Below are positions 10,331 through 23,651 of a stretch of 64,000 nt of DNA, in pieces. A model generated the notes under the pieces. It did not search any database. It was not told where the DNA came from and worked only from the letters and a program-made list of their open reading frames with translations. The DNA is from Darksidea phi. Its lineage: Eukaryota > Ascomycota > Dothideomycetes > Pleosporales > Lentitheciaceae. Positions within the stretch are counted from its first letter, which is position 1. Every line of letters begins with the position of its first letter. The stretch lies in assembly GCA_030770425.1 (NCBI GenBank), contig JASJFT010000010.1:124001-188000 (forward strand). Direction: 5' to 3'. The position numbers were made by a program, and so were the translations under genes.

Positions 10331-12239
10331 ATGGACCGCAACAAGCTGCATGGCGCCCCGCCGCCCGGGGGTCAGCCTCGTTACGGCACTCAAGATGCCC
10401 GAGCCAACCTCGCTGTGCAGCCCGCCGCTGCCCCGGCCAAGATCCGCCTGAAGAAAGCAGCAGTCAAGATTGTGCCCCCTGGTGCCGCTCTTCCAACCGC
10501 ACCAGTGGCCGCGCCTGTCAGCTCAGAGCCGAAGGCGGAAGATGGGTACGGTACTTCTTTGTCCGCATGCTGCACGTCACTTCCAAGGATCTTATTCTGA
10601 TGCACACCTCTCATAGTCAAGAGCCACCGAAACCAGCCATCAAGGTCGAGCTAGACGCTACCCCCACGAAGCCTACTTTCACCTTCGCCGAGACCCAGTC
10701 TAGCAATGATGCCGAATCTGCTTTGGACACCATGTTTGCTCGTCTCAACTCGCCCCTGTCTGCTTCAGGTGGTCCGGACAAGGCAATCTTCACCTTCGAG
10801 GAGAAGCCAGCAAAGCTGACTGCAGCTGCTGTTCTCGAGAGCTATACAGCCAGTCCACCAACAGAGATGGCAACCAAGAGCCCACATGCTCTCCCTATGA
10901 CCCCAGCTGTGGCCAAGACGCTTCGCGAAGAGGAGATCAGCAAACCAAGCACTAACGACAAGGTCAAAGAGGTCAAGAAGCTCGCAGCTGCTGAAAAGGC
11001 TCTCGAGAGGAAAGGCATGGACAATGCAAGGAACGAAATGTCCAAGGAAGACCTGCATCACGAGTACCTAGGAAAGGCCTCCGAATACCTCAACTCGCTA
11101 CCCACTGGTGGAAAGGCAGTCACGGCAGATCTCATCAAGCGTGTGGCCATCAAGCTACGTCGCCCTTACACGCCTGCAACAAAGCTGGAGTCGGGGGCTG
11201 TGGAGAGTCTGAAATCTCGATACCTAAATGCCGTTGCCACATACTGCAATGGACTGGGTAAGCCGGGCAAAGAAGTGACGACAAATTTCGTTGAGCAAGC
11301 TCTCAAGAAGGGCGACGGAGATTTTCTCCAGCTATGCGCTACGTTGGTGGACGAGAAGATCCTTGTCATCGATAACCTGGACGAGGTCGCTGGCCTCTGC
11401 AAAGCCGTTATTGAGATTGTCCCCGAGGACGTGAAGCCAGAGGCCGCCGCGTCTGTGGCAGGAGCAAAGCCAATTTCCAAGGATCCAATGGACAAAATGA
11501 CTTCATGGCCAACTCAAGTAAAGCGTGAGAATGGCAAGTCCCGCGTCTCATACTCAAGGTACAGCTATTTACTAACTATCAAACCCAGTCGCCGAATGTC
11601 GTACTTGCATTCTCAAAGGCGTTTCGGGCTTCACCAGCATCAACCAACTCCAGGCTCTAGTATGGGGTGGAAGGCTTGAATCCATCTCCATGCCCGAACC
11701 CGACTCTGGATATGCCCTTGTAAAGTTCCTCACTGCGGCTGCATGCTCTAAGTACTTTGATGCGACTGAGAACGGCATCGAAGTACCTGGCCAGAAGAGG
11801 ACCGTCGTCTTTGTTGAGAAGCAACCTGGACCGAATTCTATCAACGATGTCATCCGCAACTGTATCGACGGTGATGCTTCACGTTGCGTGCGAGCCTTGG
11901 ATGCCGAAGAGGATTGGAGCGACATGCTTTTGCTCAAGCTAGCGAAGGGCACAGGTCAGATGAAACGAGAGGTGGACCGCATCAAGCGGGGCAAGACTTC
12001 GCGAGGCGTAAGTGTGCTATCATTTGTCTGAACGCGGCTAACATGGTATGCAGCGGTACTACATCGAATTCCGCTTCTCGAACATCTACCATGCGCTCAA
12101 CTTCAAGCGGTCTCTCGTCGACGACATTGATTGGGAACACTGCACCATCGGCTATGCCCCCGACCCTTGCGAGACTGCTCATGGTGTGCACTTCAAGGAT
12201 GAGGATGAGGATCCAAGTGAAACCGCTTTCTTTGCTTAG
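10331..12239 (+). CDS. RRM-like domain protein, unidentified
   Basis: Model: exons 10331-10545, 10617-11524, 11589-12007 and 12054-12239, all in phase; 575 aa from the ATG of MDRNKLHGAPPPGG. A longer 5' form is possible (see the preceding spacer). The first about 300 residues are low-complexity, then an Ala/Lys-rich helical block with EYLGKASEYLNSLPTGGKAV and a related repeat CNGLGKPGKEVTTNFVEQAL. After a TACTAAC-branched intron comes a fold resembling an RNA-recognition motif: TCILKGVSGFTSINQLQALV (beta1-alpha1), GGRLESISMPEPDSGYALVKF (beta2-beta3) and AACSKYFDATENGIEV. The C-terminus RYYIEFRFSNIYHALNFKRSL could be a further alpha/beta element. An RNA-binding role is inferred from this pattern alone. 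I do not know the family name. Confidence 0.7.
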
Positions 12240-15200
12240 GCAACTATCTATGACTAGATACGGAGTCGCAGGGAGATACTCAGCTGGTTGGGAGCGGAAT
12301 GAGTGGTTTCTCGATCTTGATACAAAGGACGTGTGGCTAGTATTGAATCGGCGTCATTGCGGACCCTCGGGCTGCTAACAGCCACTGGAGGTCACACTCT
12401 TATGGTACTGGAAGACGTGTGATATGCAACGAATTAAGAAATGCAGATGCAACCGAGCCAACGCTTACACTGTGCAATGCTACCAAAGAGTCATACCTTT
12501 GAAAGGTGCGTGTAGCGGTTAGAAGAAAAGTATAGAGTTCTACATATGCAACCATGGTTCCAGGACGGCATCTCTGCTTACCGCTAGCCGACATGTGCAC
12601 ATGTTGAAACGGCTCATCATGCACACGTGGCACGGCATGTCAGTCGGCGAAGGGCGAATACCTCCATGTCTTGCAGGACAGCGGAGCTTACTCCGGAGAC
12701 GAAAGCCCATTCTAAACACGTCAGCCAAAAGGACGCAAGATTGCGCCGATTGGAAGAGTGTGAGTATATCGCACGATATATTCGTCTCATACCTTGAGGA
12801 TAATTAAAAGGCTAGAAAGGGGGTGGAGGTAAGGGTTGAGCACTAGCAGTTGTCGATCTCCAGGTAGCTGAGTAATGCGAAAGTGCGAGGTCTCCATTTT
12901 TTTTCGTTCCTAACGTGTTAAGGGGGGGGGGGGAGACTAAAATGAAATTAAAGCTTAGACAGAGGTGTTCTCCCGCCAGTTGGGACTCCACCTCGTCCGT
13001 ATCTATCCCTATGGATGGGATTTTGGTGCGTGGGCGGCTATGCATCGGGCCATATCTTTGTCGGGGCGTGTCTCGTCGTGTGGGTATGTGGGTGTACCCG
13101 GCCGGCGGTTTCAGGGAACTTGTCGCTTGTGCAGGTAGCCCGGACGAGTGTTTTTCGCGGCGTGGGAAAGGGCCGTTATGGGGCCGTTTTCGGGGATTGT
13201 GGTGAGGAGGTGTCGACCACCAGATGTAGCTTCGGGGGTGTCTCTTGATGTTTGGTCGCCGAATAGACAGGGGGTTGTTGAAGGCCGTGCGAAATGGAAT
13301 TCTGTATCTAATAACAAGGGCATGGATCGAGGGTAATAGGTCTAGAGATGCTTGACGCTTTTATTGCGATGTTATCTAAATGTCTAGGTATTAAGTTATA
13401 TAGGTACGTAATAAATTTCCTCAGCTGTTTGGTGTTAGGCTTTTGGTTGGGCTTGGTATGAGTCGCACGGACCTCAATAACGCCTGTCAATCAGGTGACT
13501 GGATATTATCAAGAGATCACACCCCAAAGGTGTGGCAGTTGAAGAGATGAAAATTCCATGGGTAGCAGAGGACAGGGATGGGAACTATTCCGTGGGAGCG
13601 AGCATTGACGCACCTGAAAACAAGAGGCCCGTCCCTTGAATTGGCATCGGCGAGGAATTCCATGCGTGGAACAGAACATGTCTTTCTGCGCAGGCGGAGA
13701 AACCCGACCACGAGGAGGCGAAAGGGCTGTCCGCAAAACAGAGTTTTCGGTATTCACCGTGCTTTTTCGATAGACGCTTTCTGGAGCCAAGAGCCACCGC
13801 AGTGCGAAACACTGACTCGACAGTACCTACCCATCATGTCATGAATTCCGAGGCGACCGGGTGCTACATCAGCGTACTTCCCGATGATATTGCATCGTGT
13901 CCCCACGGCGAGTACTCACTTCTTCACTGGTTCTGAAGTTACAAATATCTGATAGCAGATAGCTTCCTCGATGACTGCCACCAGCCACCCAAAGTTGGAA
14001 CTACCAAAACGAGCAAGCCATCACACGACATGCACACAACTCTATCGGGTCCACGATAGGCATTCGCCTATCAGTTGCGCATCACCGTTAGCATGGCAAC
14101 TATGGCGTAAGTCGACGCCCACGGTTGAGCGCTCATGGCCAAACGCCCAATTCGGACGACTTGACGAAGACGGGATTGGAGAGCGAGTCGCCCGCTGATT
14201 GCAGGGTGCACACGTGGCGGTTATGCACGACAACGCCTGTGCGATGCGATAGGAGCGAAGGTCAACCGCGATTTTACCGATGAGGAACTTGGAATTAAGT
14301 TGCCCGATGTGGGCACTGAGGGGGCCTGACGGAAGCCTTCGAGAACTCAGCTGGAAATCGGCGCATCGGCGGCGCTAGAAAGAGTCTGCAGCCACGATGC
14401 AGGAGGGCGATGTGTGGAGGGCGCAAAGGCGCGCAAAGCAGAGTTTTTGGAGAGATGACGTCGGGTTACAGTTGGGAGGGTGCTGATCATGGTCAGGAGT
14501 GGAAGCGTGATCTGGTAGATGCTGGTAAGCAAACCGTCGCCAGCCATATGCAGGGTTCGTCACGGTTCGACTCTCCCGCTTCCCTCGTGGCACGGGCACC
14601 CACGTGTTGCGCCATGGCGGCGAGAAGCCCTGTGCCCGTGTGGTGGAAGGTATTGCGCACGGTGGGCGGTGGGCGGTGGGCGGCGGGCTTTGTCTTTGCT
14701 TGCTGGAGATGTGATGGATGCATATCGCGGGTGACGGGGTGGATTGCACGGTCGCTTCCACGTGTCGAGGTGGGCGATAGCGGGCGTCTTAACACGGATG
14801 CGTAAGGGCGTTCGGGACGGGGCCATCTCTGCTGAAACACGGCAAAAAGGTGAGATATCTCTGAAGAGTCTCGAGGTTGAGACTTGTGGGCGTTGCTGCT
14901 GCGCTCGGAATGTGCACCCGCGAACCGCATTGGCTGTTCCGGTGTGAAACGCGCTGCAAGGTGACTGTCGTCGACACAACTGCCCGCATGCAGACCTTCG
15001 GGATGTCTATATTAACGCAGGTGCTACGCTTTGTCTAGTCGCGAGACGCTGTACCAAAGACGGCGCGTGGTTCAGGAGTACGTTCTCCCGTCCCGCGTGT
15101 AATCGCGAGCAAGACAAAGACAGGTCCAACAGTGAATAGGAGAGAATAGACGGGTCATGGGCCCGTATGTGCAAGTAGGATAATGCCGTGGGCGCAGAAG

Positions 15201-16174
15201 GCACAGCGGAGCCTCGTGGAACGCATAGGACAGCTGTCAGGGCCAGCCATGAGGTGCGTTGAGAGCAGCGATCCCCCGACCAAAAAGCAAACTCTAAGAT
15301 GGGACCCTCTGACTCGCGGCGGCACTGCGGCAGCAGGGAAGAGACGAGAGATCGTGTGGCCGTTCGGTCGTTGGTCGTTTGGACTTCACCCGGCAAAATC
15401 GCATCCGGCAGGGCAAGCGAACCGTGGGCACATACACAGTAGGCGGTCGACTCCCCCAGACAAACGGACGCGGGCAACAGTCTTCATGTCTTTTGACGGC
15501 CGTCTGCCGTGCCAGCTTCGCCATCCGAGCGAGCCCGCGACCGCGTCCCACCCACGCGGTACCGTATACGGGCCCTGAGTCAAACGCGTATCCTATCTGC
15601 CCCTTGGGGAGGTGTGGCGCAGGACGGGCAGACGGCTAATCCTCTCTACCCTCTCCGCTGCGCCGTGCACCAACTCGCATCCTCGCCGGCCGTGTTGGCG
15701 TCGGCGGATTTGCCCCAAGACAGGGGGGTTCGCGACAGGGGGTTCGCGACAGGCATGCTGCCGCCGCCTAGGGTGGAGTGGCTTTGGGCGTGCCCGCCTC
15801 GGCATCGTCGTCGCTGGTGCAAGCGAATATATCCACCACCGCAGGCCGTTGTGTACGCCTGATTTGCTGGGCCCCACAAACTCACGTCTGCCTCCTTAGC
15901 CCTCGGTGCAAAGTTGGTCTTCTTTCTTCTTTCTCGCTCGCCTCGCTGCAATATATTCTGGATACAGGCCCGCTGCCAGGCCCTCGATTCGTCCCCTGCT
16001 CGTCTCAAGCTTCGTCGGTGCGCACTATCCCTACCCATCCCAGACCGGGCCGACGAGCGACCTGCCTCCAAAGGTCCCCAGCCCGCCCGTCCCAGCGATC
16101 TCCCATCGTCTGGATGCTGAAACGAGCCTGACGCGACCCAATAACTAGACGTCGGTTCCCTACCACACAATCCC
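12240..16174. other. 3.9-kb gene-free region upstream of the scaffold gene
   Basis: No frame on either strand joins into a protein-like model, although base composition resembles the neighbouring genic DNA rather than AT-rich repeat DNA. It holds a run of 12 G near 12922. The stretch could include a long spliced 5' leader of the downstream scaffold gene, upstream ORFs, or a non-coding transcript. No tRNA or repeat element could be supported. Confidence 0.4.
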
Positions 16175-19100
16175 ATGTCGAGCGGCTTCCGTCCATCTCT
16201 GTCTGGCCGTCATCCCTCTGTTCCGCCTACCCACCACCAGAAGCTGCCGCCGTCCGAAATCGAAGCGAACCTCGTCGACCTCGGCCTCTTGGGCAAGAAG
16301 CGCAAAAAGTCCACCCGCACCGAGCACAAGACGAAGCCCAAGGCCGTCGAGTTCGGATCGCCCGTGGCCCAGCACAGTACACCCACCAGACACTGTCTTG
16401 GAGCTCACGCCCGCTCATGTCTTTTCTAGGAGGAATCCGTCCTGGTTCGCGCAGCGCCAGTAGCCACTTTTCCTCCGGGAAAGGCTTCACCTCGAATTCG
16501 CTACGGAGCAACGCGACCCTCGACTCGCAATTGCCGCCGCGCTCTGCTAGAGGCATGGCCGGCGTGCTCGACATCGAGCGGTCCAGAACGCGCCGCGACC
16601 GCACCTTCATTGGGAGGTATGGCTACCTCTTTTGACGGCGTAAAGGTTGCCTGTTACTGATTGGATTGCAGCGAATGCGCCGTGTGCGAAGAGCCTCTGG
16701 AGCATACGCTTCGTGGTGAGCGCATCCTACAGCTCTCGTGCGGGCACGTCTCGCACGAGGCCTGCTTTTACGAATACATCCGCGAGTTTGAGTCGCAGCA
16801 CTGTCCGACGTGCAATGCAACGCTAGGGCTGGACACAAGTCGAGGCGGCAATGTGCTCGACTTGGGTAAGTGAATGCGTTCGCCATGTTACTCGCAATGC
16901 TCACAAGTGCGACAGAAAAGCTCAGCACCATCGTACGTTCGGTACAGAACGACTCAAATTCAAACTATCGTCAGAATGACTCCATATCGTCCCATCCTCG
17001 ACACAACGATTCCGGTTCGAACCACCGCAGCAATCAAAATACGCCCACCCCAACCCCATGGGACAATCAGACGGTGCAGTCGGAAACCGTCTCTCACGGC
17101 CGGCCTCGCAATGACAGCGATCTCAGCGGCCGCTATCAGCCCGCACACGGATCGCGGCAGCGGGACAGCAGCCACAGTCGAGAACGGGAGCGGGACCGCA
17201 TGGGATCAATGTCGCGGCAGCACCTGCGGAGCGACAGCGGCGCGACGGGGCTTGCATCTTCGGGGGACTATGCAGCGACACATGACGGCAGGCGGCATGA
17301 CTACGATGTGCAGTCAATGGAGTCCAGTCTCGGCAGCCCGCGCGGCATCCTGAAGAGTCCAATACCGGCGCCTACAGTGACCGTCCGTAGCGAGTTCCCA
17401 ACACTCAGCAAATCACGGCAGCAGCAGAGCTTGACCTGCTTGGTGACGGTCGAGGTGGTGGACGGGAAATGGAGGGCAGACCCGGATGATGTGCGCGGCG
17501 CGCCGCCGCTGCCATCAATAGCGAGCGCCACTGAAGCCTTTACACGCGCAAAATCACCAGCCCGCGGACGGCCTTTCGACACGCCGTATGAGTCTGACGA
17601 GGTGCTGGGCGAAGTTACCGAGGATCTGCACTCGCGTGTGGACAATTGGCATGGGCTGGACTTCTCCCGCTTCGGAAAACTGCGACTTCACGGCCACGTG
17701 CGCGTGGGAAAGGACCGCCAGTCGTGGCAGGAGCTGGAATGCTATCTCTTTTCCGAGATGCTGATATGCGTCAAGGAGAAGAAGGTCGCTCAGCAGACAT
17801 GGGATGGCGCCGAATCAGCGCCCAAGAAGACAAAGTGCACGCTCAAGGGCTCCATCCTCATCAAGAAGCATCTCAATCAGGTGGAGCACTCTCCGGACGA
17901 CGCAATACTCACCCTCAGTCTATCAGTCGCCGAACTCCCCTCGTTTCATCTACAATTCCAGAACAGGAGCCAGCTGGAGCTATGGAGACGCGCTCTAATG
18001 GACATTCGGATGGACTTTCCAACGCCAAGTCGGATGCCAGACTACGACCAGGACAACTCGGGCACAGAAGACGAGGACTACCGGCGGCCCAAGCGTGTCT
18101 CCTCAGTCACTTCGTCGTACGGTGCCGCCCGGTCAACAATGACTGCCCCGACCGAGTACACCAATTCCCGCGCTGGCAGGCCAGAACCACGCCTTAGCGG
18201 TAACCTACACGTGCCTCTGGATATTGTCGTCGTTATTCCAGTCTCATCCTCAATGCAAGGCTTGAAGATCAATCTATTGCGGGACACGCTCAAGTTTCTA
18301 GTGCAGAACCTTGGCGAGCGCGACCGCATGGGCTTGGTCACCTTTGGCTCCAGCGGCGGTGGCGTCCCGATTGTTGGCATGACAAGTAAGACCTGGAGGG
18401 ACTGGCCAAAGGTCCTGGAATCAATACGACCCGTCGGCCAAAAGAGCCTGCGGGCGGACGTAGTAGAGGGTGCTAATGTCGCCATGGACCTGCTCATGCA
18501 ACGGAAGTCGAACAACCCGCTATCAAGCATTCTGCTCATTAGCGATTCGTCGACATCGGATGCAGAGAGCGTTGACTTCGTTGTATCCCGAGCCGAGGCT
18601 GCAAAGTAAGTGTTCATGCAATATCTATCCACTATGCCCACCGCTAATTTTATGCAGAGTCACCATCCACTCTTTTGGCCTTGGACTGACCCACAAGCCT
18701 GATACCATGATTGAGCTATCCACGCGTACCAAGGCGTCGTATACTTATGTCAAGGACTGGATGATGCTTCGTGAGTGCGTGGCGGGCTGCCTGGGCTCGC
18801 TGCAGACTACCTCCCACCAGAACGTCAAGCTGAAGCTGCGGCTCCCCGAAGGATCCCCGGCCAAATTTGTCAAAATCAGCGGCGCGTTACAGATCACAAA
18901 ACGTGCCACGGGACGGGACGCAGAGGCAGCCTTGGGCGACTTGCGCTTTGGGGACAAGAGAGGTACGTCAAAATTGCAGTACCCAACCAAGCGGTTCGAT
19001 TGCTAATCCTAGGGTGCAGATATTCTCGTACAGCTAGCCATCTTGCCAGACACCGCGTCTCCGGAGCAGCTCCCCCAAGATCCTTGGGAAACCATCGTTT

Positions 19101-19885
19101 CAGGTCTCGAGGCGTTGGGCGGACCCCTCGACCAGGATGAGTCGCGTACTCTTAGCGTCGAGGAAGTGCCCTTGATCCAGGCTGACCTTACCTACGGCGA
19201 TATACTCAGGGAGGGTTCCATCTCACACCTACCGCGCCCATCCCTACTCGCCATCACCATCTTACCGTCCCCGTCGAAGAAGAACTCTAACGGACGGCCA
19301 CCGACGCCACCGATCCCGCCCCACCCTCATGTCGTGCAGCGGCGCATGGAGCTGCTGACTTCAGACATGTTGACGCGTGCGCTTACTCTTGTCTCGCGCG
19401 GTCAGCATGAACGCGCACATCACCTGCTCAAGGAAACGAGGAGTATCCTCAAGGGCCTCGGCAAAGGCGGTTTACCACCACTCCCACCCCCCGGTCACCG
19501 ACGCAACGATGCTCCAAGCACAGCCGGCAGCACGGGTCAGTCGTCGCCCACTGTCTCCAATGGCGATCGCCCAAGGACACCATCGCCACACGCGGAGAAC
19601 CCATTCACACCAGCCGCAGGCATCGACGCCGCAACCATGCACGCGCTCGACGCCGAGCTGGAATCCAGCTTGGAATGGATCAACCACCCCGCAGTCTTTG
19701 GTCGGGACTCGCGCAAGGCTGTGTTGCAGGCTATAGGCATCATATCTTCGCAGCGCGCATACACCTTCCGGACACCCTCCGAATCTCTCTGGGCCGATCG
19801 CATCTCGGGCGTTAAGCGTCTATCAGAGCGCTCACGGGAGTGGCGCGAAGCCGGCGATGATCAAGCCCTGATGGAGGAAAACTAA
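16175..19885 (+). CDS. RING-PH-vWA scaffold protein, Ste5/Far1-like
   Basis: Model: exons 16175-16376, 16430-16616, 16672-16865, 16916-18605, 18658-18962 and 19020-19885, in phase at all five introns; 1147 aa. Domains in order: basic N-terminus; RING-H2-type finger at about 132-180 (CAVCEEPL, LSCGHVSHEAC, HCPTC); Ser/Arg/Asn-rich disorder; PH domain from about 447 (KLRLHGHVRVGKDRQSWQEL to LELWRRALMDI); vWA-like domain from about 626 (LDIVVVIPVSSSMQG). In the vWA domain the MIDAS first Asp is replaced by Pro, so metal binding is unlikely. A Pro-rich, helical C-terminus ends the protein. The same domain order occurs in the Ste5 and Far1 scaffolds of the pheromone MAP-kinase pathway, so a role in mating or cell-fusion signalling is likely but inferred. 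A plain E3 ligase is the alternative. Confidence 0.82.
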
Positions 19886-22800
19886 ACATCCGTGCATTCC
19901 CGTTCGTACAAATACCCCCATTTCGTCACCTGTAACATATTACTTTGGACCAGCTCAGCCTCGGTCGTCTCTGTCCGGTCATATTTCGGCACTTCCTCTA
20001 AGCCTTTCGGCGATTATGTTCAGGGGGCCGTGATTATGTGTAGCGGTAGACCGTTTGTTGGGCCACAATGTGGGCCAGGTCGGCCCTCATTAAGTCTTTT
20101 CTTACCTGATTGACTGTTGCGAATGATACCACCAGCACATCTGCGATTTGGTTTGGCTTTTTGAAAATTTAACGGCGAAACTTCGTTATCGGACTGAAGA
20201 TTCGCGCGAGGTCCTTTCGGATGATACCAGCTCTTAGTAGCGTCACATGTAGACAACATGAATATACCTATTTCGTTCATACTTTGCTGTTCGAGCCTTG
20301 CTCTCACACTGTCCAACCCCGAGTCTGTCCCCCACACCACCACCCGCATGGGCCTCACTACGCTGGCCCACACCTACGCGCCAGCCTTACTCCCACCTAC
20401 AGCGACCACGCAGCAGACACATGACGGCCTCAAAACCCAGCGCATGCAATCCTTCCTCCAGCCGGTACCGTATCGGCTACTCTTCCCTCGACGGACATTG
20501 CACCTCTGGGTTCTATTTCAAGCCACGCAAGGCCTTTGAGACGCAATCTCCAGCACCCAGACGAGCCTTCCGTATTCGGTACTTCGCGACTACTAGCAAT
20601 CGGTGCTCGGGCTTTAGATCGCTGCATCGCATGCACAGCGGCCATGTACGATCCCGGTCCGTCGGCGATCAATGGGCCAGTAAGCGGCCGTTGTGGCCTC
20701 ATGCTGTGCGTGAACTCCGCGAGTGTGGATAAATCCCGGTGAATATCAATACGGACGAAAAGCACGCGTTGCGGGTGGAGAGGGTGCACGAAGCGGTGTG
20801 TGTGTTTTGAGGTGATGATGATGGCGTATGTTGGTGGGGGACACGGCGACGTTTGCACCGACAAGAGAAACCCACGTTACTCCCAACCGGCATGTGTGTA
20901 GGGCATAGTCTGCAGGATCCCCCAATATTGACGTCTGCGAGGCGTTCAAGCTGCTTCGGACCATGCTGCGCGTAAGACACCCAGCTGGGGCTTGATACGG
21001 CTGGCGGTTGGCCGGATTTCCTTTCAACCCAGCACCGCGCAGCGCAGTGCAGCCAGCAGCTGCTGTACTACCATAAGCCTGATATCGTGTTTCGGATTGC
21101 CTGATCATTACCCCCAATAAGACATTGGGTCAGCATGACGTGATTTAGCGTGGCGGGACGGAGATGGGGGGGGGGTGAGATGGTGACGGGTGTGGCGGCG
21201 GGAGTGGTGTGCGGCGGAGTGACGGGTAGATGGTGAGCGCATGTTGACGGAATGAGGGTGATGGTGGCTGCTTGGGTCTATGGAGAGGCGTCTTACTGTG
21301 GCTTCGTATCGTTTGCTCTGTCGGAGAGTGTTCCAGAATGCTCCAGGGTGGCTCTTCTACGCAGAAAGACACGATCACTCCACGAGCGAGACCCTGCAGT
21401 TCTGTCCACAGTCATTAGTTCCCTATCTCAGCTACATGTCTTCAAATTTAGACTCGAGGTACTCCGTGTCCAAAACCACTGATGTCTTGCAATGCCTGTT
21501 GAACGTAGCCACTCGGCACTCAAGCCCCGACAGACAATATCCCAAACGAGACCCAAGGTTGAAGGATCGCGCACACAGTGAGGAGCCCCAACACGGGCGT
21601 TGCTGATCACAAATATGCCATGCCGTCGGACACGCGAAGTGTTCAGTTCAGCCCTGCAGGAACACTCCTACGCTACGAACGGAGGTCCGCCGCCCCGTCT
21701 GACCACATAACACACCCGCATACGCGCTTGAACTCAGGTTCACGCTCTCCATACGCTACTCGCAGAAGCCTCACGCAGGACATGCGCCCAAGCCACCTCG
21801 TCAACACTGAGCGAGCAAGCAGTGCGATCCTTCTTTTTTGCGAGCGCTACATCTGCCCGTTGCACCGCAAGGGGGCCAGGGCGATGTTACAACCGTTGCA
21901 ATTTCGAGTCGTTGGCGGCAGGATGCGATGGCTGGCCGGCTGGTGGCTGTTCTGGTTGAGCGCGAGGCCCCCGTACGGGCACCAGCCACAGCTGCGCGAA
22001 AGAGGTGTGCTATACTGGTGTAGCGAGAGGCCCTCTAGCCGATGTCAGGGATTGAGCATTAGTAGCGGGGGACAGTACCTATTGAATGAAAGATGCCGGC
22101 TTGGTTCGTATCAGCTCTGACTGTTGAAGTTCAATATTGCCGGTACCGCCTCAGGTAGCTACCCACTCCACCAAACACACATAGCCCGTCGGTGAGTGCT
22201 CATCTCTCCTCTGCTAGCAGCGGAAGCACATCAGGAGATACCGAGCCGTCTTCTCAACAAAAGTATTACAGTATTACCCAAGCTAACTATATCGCTCGCT
22301 AGTGGAGAAAAGGTTGCAAACGAGTTGCCCGCAAAAGCGCGTCTCCGCTGTGACAAACGCTCTTCTGCATCACAGCTGCATGCAAGCGGGGCGGCCATTT
22401 TGTCAAACGCTTCTTTTCCACATGGGCGACTGTCAAAAAAATTCGTGACGCGCTGCTCGCACCAGTGCATATGAGGGAGGGTACATGTAGTACCCGTACG
22501 AGAAATCCATCTGCCTATGTTTTGTTCAAACACTCCTCCGAAGCCAACGTTTCCATTCCCAGCCCCCAAACCCACTGCCTTCCGAAAGGAAAAAAAATCT
22601 CGCAACAAACACCAAGCGGTCGCTTACCCTTACGTGTTCCATGTGCGTTCACATTCGCATTCGCATCCACATGGTGACATTCTAGCCCCGGTCGACAGAG
22701 CGCAGTCCCAAGAACGGTAGCAGAACCGCTCCGCTAATCGCTAGCCTTTGCATCGCAGACGCACTGCCCAGCCGGGCATTTCCCAGTCTCTAGAAAACGC

Positions 22801-23651
22801 CGCGCTTTGCTTCTACCGGATCCAACGAGCGGGGCGGGACTTTAACCGCGTTGCCGACAGCGGTTTCCAAGGTATCTTCGCGAGCTCTTCAAACACTCTC
22901 TGCTGTTCTAGACGCAAGAGTTCCCCACATCTCCGTCCTCTCATTTCTCGCCCCGCGGTAATGCTGGTCGGAATGTCACGGTTACGGGTCCATCAAGTGT
23001 CGTACCATTGCCTCGTCACCTCTAGCAAAACCCAACAACTCTAAATCTGGTGCCGCTTTCGCACTCGTAAACGCTGCATCGGTTGCAGAAGCTACTGCAC
23101 AGGCTCCGGGGCGGAACGGGGCCCAGATCGCTTTCGCTTTCGGAGCATCTGGTATGCTTTGGGCATGTTGGGCGCAAGCGAGGTTCCAGTGACGCGCTGC
23201 TGGTTTTGCCGGTGGGGTGTGTGATGTTTCGTCACACTGCATTTTTTTAACTGCTTTCCATTGTCGGGATGGTGTCCTACGGGGGCCCGGAGAATTACTA
23301 GCTTTAGCAATCTCTTGGATTGCCCGGGCGGCTGGTTCCTTTGGGTATGAAAGACGACGTAGGAAACGTGAGCACAATGGTTTAATGAAAAAGTAATGGA
23401 GAAAAGAAGAACACGGGAAGAAGCAAGACAGAGGTTGGCAAGGAATGCTAACTATTATCGTGAGTCATGACTCCGTTCATAGTGAGCTTTCGAGTATCGG
23501 CTACACAGACTATGAAAACACATAATGATACAGATGATGGTACATTTTCAACTTCCCAACACAGCGTCGTCTACCACCGATTACTCCCAAATGCAGCAGT
23601 GAATTGGTCCGCTATTCCGTGTTAGCCCAAGCTATGACTTTCTGGATCAGT
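19886..23651. other. 3.8-kb gene-free region
   Basis: Includes the 3' region of the scaffold gene and the 3' side of OMA1, which is convergent with it. Many short frames overlap on both strands, none with recognisable sequence or consistent splice signals. No repeat family, tRNA or pseudogene identified by eye. Confidence 0.4.

Noticed and set aside
11554..11588. GTACAG donor in the RRM-like gene
   Set aside because: It leaves the wrong phase and a stop at 11679; the GTGAGA donor at 11525 joins in phase to the conserved domain.
14501..14583. tRNA-like arrangement: GGAAGCG and CGCTTCC pair as a 7-bp stem, with GGTTCGACT near the 3' side
   Set aside because: The T-arm and D-arm stems do not pair and the anticodon arm cannot be folded properly, so this is a chance match.
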